In this document: in pieces, positions 35,008 through 42,085 of the stretch
Position numbering within the stretch: position 1 is the stretch's first letter
Layout: every line of letters begins with the position of its first letter
Assembly (NCBI GenBank): GCA_002394685.1
Contig: DGUP01000067.1
Coordinates: forward strand, 27,111-91,110
Direction: 5' to 3'
DNA: 64,000 nucleotides
DNA from: Treponema sp. UBA4307
GTDB taxonomy: Bacteria; Spirochaetota; Spirochaetia; Treponematales; Treponemataceae
Position numbers and translations under genes: made by a program
Notes under the pieces: model-generated
Database searches by the model: none
What the model saw: only the letters and a program-made list of their open reading frames with translations
What the model was told of the DNA's origin: nothing

Positions 35008-35025
35008 ACCTACTAGTCGGTAGGT
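35008..35025. promoter_or_regulatory. TetR-type operator before the amylase gene
   Basis: ACCTACTAGTCGGTAGGT: perfect 6-bp arms ACCTAC/GTAGGT with a 6-bp centre, 17 bp before the amylase start. Its right half (CGGTAGGT) is identical to that in the site within the tetR promoter, so one repressor probably binds both. Confidence 0.65.
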
Positions 35026-35060
35026 TTTGTTATAAAAAATAATACTACCTAACAATAATT

Positions 35061-35636
35061 CTAATTTGCTACACCATATACAAAGCTGTGAATTACTTTG
35101 TAAATATTTGATTCATTTAGTTCCAGATTTTTCTGGAGAATAGAATTGCATGTTGAAATGATCAGTGACTGAAAACTTTTACTGTATAGTTTTTCCAGGC
35201 CCCTCATATTTCCAAATTCATTACTGCATTTTTCAAATAAATCAAGATATAAAAGATCTATTTTTTTCTGCAGTTCCCTGAAAGATTTAAAAGCTGGATT
35301 TTCTTCTGGAGAAAAGGCCGTATTACAGGATAAATAAAAAAAATCAGGATTTTCCAGGGCGAATGAAATCTGAGCCTTTAGTAAATCAGTGAGATGCTTT
35401 ATAAAATCATGATGATATTCTGAAGCTTTTGATAAAAGTTCCAGCTGCCTGCTTCCGTAAAAATCAACTATTGAGTCCAGGAGACCCACTTTGCTTTTAA
35501 AATAATAATAAAGAGTAGGTTTTGATGTCTGGCAGCTATCACATATTTCCTGAATTCCTACAGAATCAAATCCTTTTTTGCTGAAAAGAGAAAGTCCTTT
35601 ATTTAAAAGTACTTGTCTAATATTTGCTTCTTCCAT
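35061..35636 (-). CDS. TetR-family transcriptional regulator
   Basis: 191 residues from ATG 35636. The N-terminal helix-turn-helix is typical: GLSLFSKKGFDSVGIQEICDS, then TSKPTLYYYFKSKVGLLDSIV at about residues 30-50. The C-terminal ligand domain is diverged. The only alternative upstream start (TTG 35672) is inside the -35 box. There is no Shine-Dalgarno and the ATG is at the expected transcription start, so the mRNA may be leaderless. It is 69 bp upstream of the amylase on the same strand. Confidence 0.87.
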   Translation of the reverse strand: MEEANIRQVLLNKGLSLFSKKGFDSVGIQEICDSCQTSKPTLYYYFKSKVGLLDSIVDFYGSRQLELLSKASEYHHDFIKHLTDLLKAQISFALENPDFFYLSCNTAFSPEENPAFKSFRELQKKIDLLYLDLFEKCSNEFGNMRGLEKLYSKSFQSLIISTCNSILQKNLELNESNIYKVIHSFVYGVAN

Positions 35637-35642
35637 AAGGAA

Positions 35643-35672
35643 TATATATACCGAACGGTAGGTATTTGTCAA
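35643..35672 (-). promoter_or_regulatory. tetR promoter with embedded operator
   Basis: Minus-strand TTGACA (35667-35672) and a TATATA-type -10 near 35643-35649. The spacer contains the inverted repeat ATACC..GGTAT with the half-site CGGTAGGT shared with the amylase operator. A repressor there would block its own promoter. Confidence 0.68.
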
Positions 35673-35755
35673 GAGTTTTATATGTATCCCGAAAAATTTA
35701 TCTAAACTTGTATACTAAAATTTTTTGTTATAAAATGGAGATAAAGGAGATTTTT

Positions 35756-36820
35756 ATGAAAGCAAAAGTATCAAATCTTTTAATTGCTGCTGCCTTAATG
35801 TTAATTGCAGCAGATTTATATGCACAACCAAAATTAGTTGATGCTGATTCGAAAATTGAATACGCAATTGAATGGCATTTGAACGGGGGTACTCAGAATC
35901 CTTCAAATACAGAGACTTATACTGCAGAAGATGGTCTTGTCCTTGCAACCCCAATCAGAGAGGGATATACCTTTAACGGATGGTTCGAAAACGCTGATTT
36001 AAGTGGCTCAAAAATTACTGAAATTAAAAAAGGTGAGACTCAGAAAAAGGTTTTCTATGCAGGATGGGTTATTACAAAAGAACAGGCCATAAAAATTATG
36101 AAGGAAGAAATGGTTACTGTTATTCCTGCAAGGAAAAAAGTAAATCTTGAAAATTTTGCAGGAACTGAGGGAATTCAAGTAATTAACGCATACCAGATTG
36201 GAAAACATGAAGTAACTCAGGAGCTTTATATGGCTGTTATGGGAAACAATCCTAGTAATTTTAAGAATAACCCTGCTCCTGATGAGATTCAGGAAAAACG
36301 ACCTGTTGAAAATATCTCTTGGCAGGAAGCCTGCGATTTCTGTAACAAATTGAGCGAACTTATGGGACTTACCCCCTGCTATGATAAAGATTACGAATGT
36401 AACTACAGTGCAAACGGTTTCCGTCTGCCAAGCCGGGGGGAATGGGAAATGGCAGCTCGTGGTGGAGTTGCAGGTGGCTGGGATTACGAATACTCAGGGG
36501 GTGATTATCCCGATAATGTAGCATGGAATTGGAATAATTCCTACTGGGAGAATGAATATAGGGAAAAAGGTACACACGAAGTAGGAAAGAAAAATCCAAA
36601 TTCCTTAGGAATTTATGACATGTCAGGAAATGTCTGGGAATGGTGTAATAGATATTCGTATGTTGATGACTGGGGCTATAAATATACCAATCATTACTAT
36701 TGTGGCGGCTCATATTATGACTATGGCTCTGAAATTAGCGTCACAAGTTCAGGGTATAGTACTTACGGAGAGGGATGGGAAAAGTGTGGATTCCGCCTTG
36801 CCTGCTCACTTTTTAATTAG
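35756..36820 (+). CDS. Exported InlB-repeat plus FGE/SUMF1-like protein
   Basis: 354 residues from ATG 35756 (AAAGGAG upstream; the longer frame includes it). Signal peptide about 1-24 (ends ADLYAQ). Residues about 36-107 form one InlB B-repeat (Listeria-Bacteroides repeat): EWHLNGGTQNPSN, GYTFNGWFEN, VFYAGW. Residues about 135-354 are the formylglycine-generating-enzyme-like fold: QIGKHEVTQELYMAVMG, RPVENISWQEACDFCNKLS, GFRLPSRGEWEMAARGG, DMSGNVWEWC and CGFRLA. The true enzyme's active Cys pair is not clear. Treponemes have many such proteins; a binding or surface role is inferred. Divergent from tetR. Confidence 0.85.
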   Translation: MKAKVSNLLIAAALMLIAADLYAQPKLVDADSKIEYAIEWHLNGGTQNPSNTETYTAEDGLVLATPIREGYTFNGWFENADLSGSKITEIKKGETQKKVFYAGWVITKEQAIKIMKEEMVTVIPARKKVNLENFAGTEGIQVINAYQIGKHEVTQELYMAVMGNNPSNFKNNPAPDEIQEKRPVENISWQEACDFCNKLSELMGLTPCYDKDYECNYSANGFRLPSRGEWEMAARGGVAGGWDYEYSGGDYPDNVAWNWNNSYWENEYREKGTHEVGKKNPNSLGIYDMSGNVWEWCNRYSYVDDWGYKYTNHYYCGGSYYDYGSEISVTSSGYSTYGEGWEKCGFRLACSLFN

Positions 36821-36843
36821 AGAAAAATAAAACAATCAATGTT

Positions 36844-36881
36844 AAAAGCCCCTGGTAAGTTTTTTTACTTATCAGGGGCTT
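36844..36881. terminator. Bidirectional terminator between the FGE-like and DUF2147 genes
   Basis: AAGCCCCTG and CAGGGGCTT arms with further GTAAGT/ACTTAT pairing inside, serving both converging genes. Confidence 0.82.
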
Positions 36882-36911
36882 AATCATATATATAAACAGG
36901 AGAAAAATTAA

Positions 36912-37442
36912 TTAGTGTTCAGCCGGGTATTTCTTTTGCGCAGCCTTTACGTCATCTTCCGTAGCTTTTACCCAGTACTGGAAAACCTGAATTGGTCCAA
37001 CTGTACCTGCCATAGCAAGTGTAGGAACCTTTGCAGTGTACTTTTTGTTTGTTTCACCAGGTGCCAGATACTTAATTACACAGCCGTACATTTTTCCGCT
37101 GCCCGGATCAATAATATTTCCGCCTTTCCAGTTGCCTGCTGAAACTTTTTCCATTCCAAAAATCCATGGAGTTCCAACAGTGTGCATTTTGTTTACAGGA
37201 CCTGCAACAGGGAAACCTTTGTATGATTCCTTACATGCAGAAGCCACTACATCCTGAGGAAAACCAATGGTAGCAGCAATTTCGCCATAAAGAATTCCGT
37301 TTTTTTCGTAGATCCTCCAGAGAGCTGTTACTTCTCCAGTCTGATCATCCACACTTTTCCATAAACCAACTGCAGGGTCTGCAGCAAAAACAATGCTTGT
37401 AAAAAGGAAAAGCGAGCCAAATAATGCCAGCATTTTTTTCAT
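36912..37442 (-). CDS. DUF2147-family exported protein
   Basis: 176 residues with signal peptide (MKKMLALFGSLFLFTSIVFA). The mature part begins ADPAVGLWKSVDDQTGEVTALWRIYEKNGILYGEI, the DUF2147 pattern of a small lipocalin-like beta barrel, and includes the typical GGNIIDPGSGKMYGC region. Function unknown. Start ATG 37442 has AAGGAG. A palindrome at 37499 lies 57 bp upstream. Confidence 0.88.
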   Translation of the reverse strand: MKKMLALFGSLFLFTSIVFAADPAVGLWKSVDDQTGEVTALWRIYEKNGILYGEIAATIGFPQDVVASACKESYKGFPVAGPVNKMHTVGTPWIFGMEKVSAGNWKGGNIIDPGSGKMYGCVIKYLAPGETNKKYTAKVPTLAMAGTVGPIQVFQYWVKATEDDVKAAQKKYPAEH

Positions 37443-37498
37443 AGTCTGCTCCTTATAATAAAATAGAGTTGTACGCAGTAAGAGTAAATCTCTTGCTC

Positions 37499-37515
37499 TG
37501 ATAGTAATTCTATCA
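37499..37515. promoter_or_regulatory. Palindromic operator candidate before the DUF2147 gene
   Basis: TGATAGTAATTCTATCA, arms TGATAG/CTATCA. In the transcription direction GTGATAGAATTACTATCA, one base different from the copy at 33055 and in the same orientation to its gene. Confidence 0.55.
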
Positions 37516-37596
37516 CAGTATTCAGGATTAGCAAGAAAAATTTTATTAAGTTTTCAAGTAATAGAATTTATACATTATTAATGTTAAAGTTCTTTC

Positions 37597-38433
37597 ATGA
37601 TTATTCATATTGATGATTTTACAGTTCCTGGAGCAGAAATTTACGCCAATCTTACCGAAAGAGAACTTAGAAATTCTTATGAAAAAAGAGGCGGTTTTTT
37701 TATTGCAGAAAGTCCTAAGGTTATTGAAAGAGCCTTAGATGCAGGCTACGAAGCTATTTCTCTCCTGATGGAAGAAAAACATATTACTGGAGATGCAGCT
37801 TTTTTAATTAAACGCTGTCCTGACTTACCTGTTTATACCGGTTCAAGAAATTTACTGGAAAAGTTGACGGGATATAAATTAACAAGAGGGGTACTTTGTG
37901 CTCTTAAACGAAAAGAAGAAATGTCTCTTGATGAAGTATGTCAAAATTCTTCAAGAGTTGCTGTTCTTGAAAACATTGCAGATTCTTCCAATGTTGGAGC
38001 CATATTCAGGTCTGCGGCAGCTTTAGGAATTGATGGAGTGCTTTTGACACCAGAATGTGCTGATCCTTTGAACAGAAGATGCATCAGGGTAAGCATGGGG
38101 AATGTTTTTCAAATTAAGTGGGCAAGAGTAGGACAGACTCCTGATGACTGGCCGGAGTGGGGAATGAATAAACTAAAATCACTGGGATTTAAAACTCTTT
38201 CCATGGCTTTAAGAAATAATTCAATTAGCATAGAAGACCCCCTTCTTACAAAAGAACAAAAACTTGCGGTTTTACTGGGGACTGAAGGTGAAGGCCTGAT
38301 GCCGGAAACTATCCAGTCCAGTGATTATGTTGCAAAAATTCCAATGAAAGAAGGGGTTGATTCCCTTAATGTTGCGGCTGCTGCCACAATCATTTTCTGG
38401 GAATTGGGTAAAAGGAATAACACTTCAAACTGA
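37597..38433 (+). CDS. TrmH/SpoU-family RNA 2'-O-methyltransferase
   Basis: 278 residues. N-terminal substrate domain (about 1-110), then the SPOUT knot with motif 1 LENIADSSNVGAIFRSAAALGIDGV, motif 2 LLGTEGEGLMPETI and motif 3 IPMKEGVDSLNVAAAATIIFW. Methylates a ribose in rRNA or tRNA; which one is unclear. Converges on the trp operon, with the alcohol dehydrogenase relic between them. Confidence 0.93.
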   Translation: MIIHIDDFTVPGAEIYANLTERELRNSYEKRGGFFIAESPKVIERALDAGYEAISLLMEEKHITGDAAFLIKRCPDLPVYTGSRNLLEKLTGYKLTRGVLCALKRKEEMSLDEVCQNSSRVAVLENIADSSNVGAIFRSAAALGIDGVLLTPECADPLNRRCIRVSMGNVFQIKWARVGQTPDDWPEWGMNKLKSLGFKTLSMALRNNSISIEDPLLTKEQKLAVLLGTEGEGLMPETIQSSDYVAKIPMKEGVDSLNVAAAATIIFWELGKRNNTSN

Positions 38434-38567
38434 TTATTATGAGCCATCATTCCGGCCCACATAATATTTGCTCTTGCTTCATAACGTTCATACAGAAGAG
38501 CCATATTATCTGTAATTCCTGCGACTATGGCTTTTGCAGAATCAATTACGCTTCCACCTCCTACAGG
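38433..38567 (-). pseudogene. Relic of an iron-containing alcohol dehydrogenase
   Basis: Reading the minus strand just after the trpA stop gives an uninterrupted 45-codon stretch without its own start. It contains PVGGGSVIDSAKAI, the NAD-binding motif of Fe-ADHs near residue 95, followed directly by YERYEARANIMWAGMMAHNN, which belongs near residue 240 of these enzymes. So the N-terminus, about 130 middle residues and the C-terminus are missing. It is probably what remains of a gene lost by deletion. The end overlaps the last codon of the convergent methyltransferase gene. Confidence 0.7.
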
Positions 38568-38569
38568 TT

Positions 38570-39322
38570 TTACAGGCCTGAAAGTTCCTTTGCTTTTTCT
38601 TCAAGAAGACGGGAAAGTTTATTTATATCATTTTGATTTTCATCTATGATTCTTACAAATACACTTCCTGCAACAATGGAATCTACTGATGATGCAAGGG
38701 CTTTTGCCTGTTCACCTTTAGAAATTCCAAAACCTCCGTAAACTTTGCTTCCTCCCTGACTGACTTTTTTAAGAAAATCAAGAGTTTTGTCATCAACCAC
38801 AGTATCACTTCCTGTAATGCCTGTTCTGAGGGCTGCATAAATATAAGGAAAGCCTGCATGGGCAAGTTTATTAAGACGTTCATCACTCATACTTGGAGCG
38901 GCAACTGGAATATTAATCATTCCGTATTTTTTGCATGCTTCAGATAAACCTTCATCAAAATCAAATGGAAAGTCCGGAATGATCATGCCTTTTACACCAG
39001 CTATGCTTGCCCGTTTACAAAAATTATCAACTCCAGGCGTATAAATTAAATTTCCATAACTCATAAGATAAATTGTTACATCAGGATAGGCCGAATGAAT
39101 TTTTGAAATTAATTCAAGACCATCCTTAGTTTTGTATCCTTTTTTAAGTACCTGGGTGCAGGCAGTTTGAATTGCAGGACCGTCTGCACTTGGATCTGAA
39201 AATGGCAACTGAACTTCAAGAATATCAGCACCACCTTTTATTAAAGATTCTGCAACAATATATGACGCTTCTGGATTTGGAAAACCTGCAACCAGATGAC
39301 TCATTAGTTTTATTTTATTCAT
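38570..39322 (-). CDS. trpA: Tryptophan synthase alpha subunit
   Basis: Cleaves indole-3-glycerol phosphate to indole and passes it to TrpB. The 250 residues contain ILEVQLPFSDPSADGPAIQ with catalytic Glu and Asp (about residues 37 and 48), and the phosphate loop GFGISKGEQA near residue 200. ADILEVQLPFSDP replaces the common lElGiPFSDP. Shine-Dalgarno AAGGGGA. It is the last gene of the trp operon, 24 bp after the trpCFB fusion. Confidence 0.96.
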   Translation of the reverse strand: MNKIKLMSHLVAGFPNPEASYIVAESLIKGGADILEVQLPFSDPSADGPAIQTACTQVLKKGYKTKDGLELISKIHSAYPDVTIYLMSYGNLIYTPGVDNFCKRASIAGVKGMIIPDFPFDFDEGLSEACKKYGMINIPVAAPSMSDERLNKLAHAGFPYIYAALRTGITGSDTVVDDKTLDFLKKVSQGGSKVYGGFGISKGEQAKALASSVDSIVAGSVFVRIIDENQNDINKLSRLLEEKAKELSGL

Positions 39323-39346
39323 TTAATTCCCCTTATATATTTTTAA

Positions 39347-42085
39347 TCATAACTGATGAATATCCTTTCCACCTTCAAGACGATCAATTTCTGAATGAAG
39401 GAAAGAAAGCCATTCCTGTGGACGGAAAACTGGACTCGTAATGAAAACATCCTTGTCTCCACGTCCGCTCATATTAATGATGATTGCTTCATCTGAAGGA
39501 ATTTCTTTTGCAATCTTCATTGCAGCAGCTCCTGCGTGTGCACTTTCAAGGGCAAAAAGAATACCTTCATTTTTTGCAAAAAATTCAAGTGCCTGAAGAG
39601 CTTCTTTATCCAGAATGGAAGTAAATTCAACTCTTCCTGATTCACCTAAGGCTGCCAGCTGGGGACCAATTCCACAATAGTCCAGTCCGGCTGAAATTGA
39701 ACGGGTAGGAAGAACCTGCCCATCTTCATCCAGTAAAAAGCGGCTCTTGTATCCCTGAAGAATACCGTCACGGGCAGCATTTCCTGTCATGCGACTGGCG
39801 TTTTCTCCAATTCCAGGTCCAATTCCTCCTGCCTCTGCACCTATAAGACGGGGAGATTTTTCATTAATGAAAGGTTCAAAGAATCCAATTGAATTTGAGC
39901 CTCCTCCTACACAAGCAACCATAGCTCCAACTTTGATACCTCTTTCTTCAACCTGTTTTTTTACTTCCTGTCCTATTACGCTTTGAAATTCTCTAACCAT
40001 ATCAGGGAATGGAGCCGGCCCAAGAGCACTTCCTAAAACATAATGTGTAGAATCTGGATTTGCTGCCCAGTCTCTCATTGCTTCATTTACAGCATCTTTG
40101 AGTGTACGGCTTCCGCTTGTAACAGGATGAACTTTTGCTCCATACAATTCCATTGCGGCAACATTAGGCTGTTGTCTGCGTACATCAACTTCACCCATAT
40201 AGATTGTGCAGTCAAGACCAAGTTTTGCGCAGGCTGCGGCAGTTGCAAGACCATGCTGACCCGCACCAGTTTCTGCAATAATTCTTTTTTTGCCCATTCT
40301 TTTTGCAAGCAGACACTGACCTATGGCATTATTAATTTTGTGTGCTCCTGTATTTGCAAGTCCTTCCAGTTTAATATAGATTTGAGCACCTCCAAGAAGT
40401 TCTGTTGCCTTTGGAGCATAATAGAGAGGAGTTTCCCGGCCAATATAATCCCTTCTGATTATTTCTAGTTCATGGATAAAATCTGGATCTTTCATTGCTT
40501 TGTTAAATGCAGTTTCAAGTTCATCTAATGGGCGTCGGAGAACTTCTGCAATATATTTTCCTCCATAAGAATCAAAAAATCCATCTTTAGAATATGTTTT
40601 TTTTTCCTGCCGATTAATGTTATTAAAAAAATCTTTCATTTTAACCTCACTTTTTTTTCCAATAATATTTTCTTCAACTCCGCTTGAAACATCTACCAGT
40701 TCGCAGGCAGAAAGATTACTTACATTTTCCGGATTTATTCCGCCTGCAATCCAGAGATTGTCAGTAAAACTTACTTCTTCTTCAGCAATATTTGCAGCAA
40801 ATTCTTTAGAATCCAGAAGAACCCTGAACTCTCCTTTTTCAATTAGGAGTTTCCTTTCTTCATAAGAACTGACTGCAAAATAATGGGGAAGCTTTAAGAA
40901 ATGATCAGGTACCGCTTCATATTTAATTTTATGAAACTGAATTAAATCAAATTTTCCTTCAGAAACAAGTTCAATTGCTTTTTTTGCTTCTGGAGAATTA
41001 AGTTCTGTAATTACAGCAACTTTTTTAGATTTTAAGAGATTCAGCTTTTCAGAAATTTTTTCTAAGCGTTTTTCAAGACAAATGCTTCGGGGATAATTAT
41101 TTGAAAAGATAAATCCTAGAAAATCAGCGCCCAATGATTCAGCTTTTTCTGCATCTTCAAAATTAGTAAGTCCGCAAACTTTTATGAGAGGGTATCTTTT
41201 TTCTTTTTGAGATGATTGTTGAAGTGTTTTCGAATATTCCTTCCAGAAGGCTGCATTTAAATTTTTGTCTTCACAGGCAAATGCTTTAACAAAATTTGCA
41301 GCTGTTGTTTGATTTTTAGCAACTGCTTCTCCTATTAGAATTCCATGAAAACCAAGATTTGAAATGCTGGATGCTGTCTGAAAATTTGTAACGCCGCTTT
41401 CAAAAATTATCTTTGCATTTTCTCCCATAATTACATTGATTTTTTCTTTCATCATTACGGGTTTTAAAAGATCAATTTCAAAATTGGCCAGATCCCTGCT
41501 GTTAACTCCGCATACAAATTTTTCTTTATTAACTTCTTTCATGACAAAAGCAAGTTTTTCCAGATCTTCATTTGAACGGATTTCAACTAAAGCTGAAATG
41601 CCAAGTCTTTCTACTTCTTTAGCCATTTTAAGAAAGGTTTCTTTTGAGAGAATTCTTGCAATCAGTAATACTGCATCAGCTCCAGAGCGAAAGGAAATTT
41701 CAATTTCTTCCGGGAATAAAAGAAAATCTTTTCTTAAAAGAGCAGGGCCTGTTGTATTTGTTTCCTTTTCAAAATCATCTATGGCCTGAGCAACTTTCTG
41801 CAAATCTTCAAGGGTTCCCTTAAAATAATTTTCTTCTGTCAGACAGCTGACAGCCTTTGCTCCGGCAATAGAATAATTTTTTCCAGCTTCATAGGAATCA
41901 AGATCAGGAGAAATGTTTCCCTTACTTGGAGATGCTCTTTTGATTTCAAGAATGAGCCCCTTATCCTTCATAAAAGGATGAATGCTTCTTTTTCTTTCAT
42001 CTGGAATTTTATGACCAAAAGTAAACCCTTTGCTTTTTATTTGGGATTTTCTTTTTTCTACAATTTCACTGAGAATATCTTTCAT
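39347..42085 (-). CDS. trpCFB: Trifunctional TrpC-TrpF-TrpB fusion
   Basis: A single 912-residue frame carries three tryptophan enzymes. Residues about 1-265: indole-3-glycerol phosphate synthase (GLILEIKRASPSKGNI, ALLRKDFLL, GVNSRDLANF). Residues about 295-475: phosphoribosylanthranilate isomerase (LIKVCGLTNFEDAEKAESLGADFLGFIF with catalytic Cys; VLLDSKEF with Asp). Residues about 483-912: TrpB (LEGLANTGAHKINNAIGQ with the PLP lysine; CVGGGSNSIGFFEPF). TrpCF fusions are common; a third module TrpB is unusual. The start immediately follows the trpGD stop (TAAATG). An internal GTGAGG plus ATG at 40639 could also make free TrpB. Confidence 0.95.
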   Translation of the reverse strand: MKDILSEIVEKRKSQIKSKGFTFGHKIPDERKRSIHPFMKDKGLILEIKRASPSKGNISPDLDSYEAGKNYSIAGAKAVSCLTEENYFKGTLEDLQKVAQAIDDFEKETNTTGPALLRKDFLLFPEEIEISFRSGADAVLLIARILSKETFLKMAKEVERLGISALVEIRSNEDLEKLAFVMKEVNKEKFVCGVNSRDLANFEIDLLKPVMMKEKINVIMGENAKIIFESGVTNFQTASSISNLGFHGILIGEAVAKNQTTAANFVKAFACEDKNLNAAFWKEYSKTLQQSSQKEKRYPLIKVCGLTNFEDAEKAESLGADFLGFIFSNNYPRSICLEKRLEKISEKLNLLKSKKVAVITELNSPEAKKAIELVSEGKFDLIQFHKIKYEAVPDHFLKLPHYFAVSSYEERKLLIEKGEFRVLLDSKEFAANIAEEEVSFTDNLWIAGGINPENVSNLSACELVDVSSGVEENIIGKKSEVKMKDFFNNINRQEKKTYSKDGFFDSYGGKYIAEVLRRPLDELETAFNKAMKDPDFIHELEIIRRDYIGRETPLYYAPKATELLGGAQIYIKLEGLANTGAHKINNAIGQCLLAKRMGKKRIIAETGAGQHGLATAAACAKLGLDCTIYMGEVDVRRQQPNVAAMELYGAKVHPVTSGSRTLKDAVNEAMRDWAANPDSTHYVLGSALGPAPFPDMVREFQSVIGQEVKKQVEERGIKVGAMVACVGGGSNSIGFFEPFINEKSPRLIGAEAGGIGPGIGENASRMTGNAARDGILQGYKSRFLLDEDGQVLPTRSISAGLDYCGIGPQLAALGESGRVEFTSILDKEALQALEFFAKNEGILFALESAHAGAAAMKIAKEIPSDEAIIINMSGRGDKDVFITSPVFRPQEWLSFLHSEIDRLEGGKDIHQL
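40637..40652 (-). promoter_or_regulatory. Internal ribosome binding site at the TrpF/TrpB junction
   Basis: Within the fusion, GTGAGG lies 6 nt before an in-frame ATG at 40639. Translation from there would give a 430-residue stand-alone TrpB starting MKDFFNNINRQEKK. It looks like the remnant or still working start of a once separate trpB. Confidence 0.5.

Noticed and set aside
38439..38636. 65-residue plus-strand ORF between the methyltransferase and trpA
   Set aside because: It is the antisense of the alcohol dehydrogenase relic and the trpA end.
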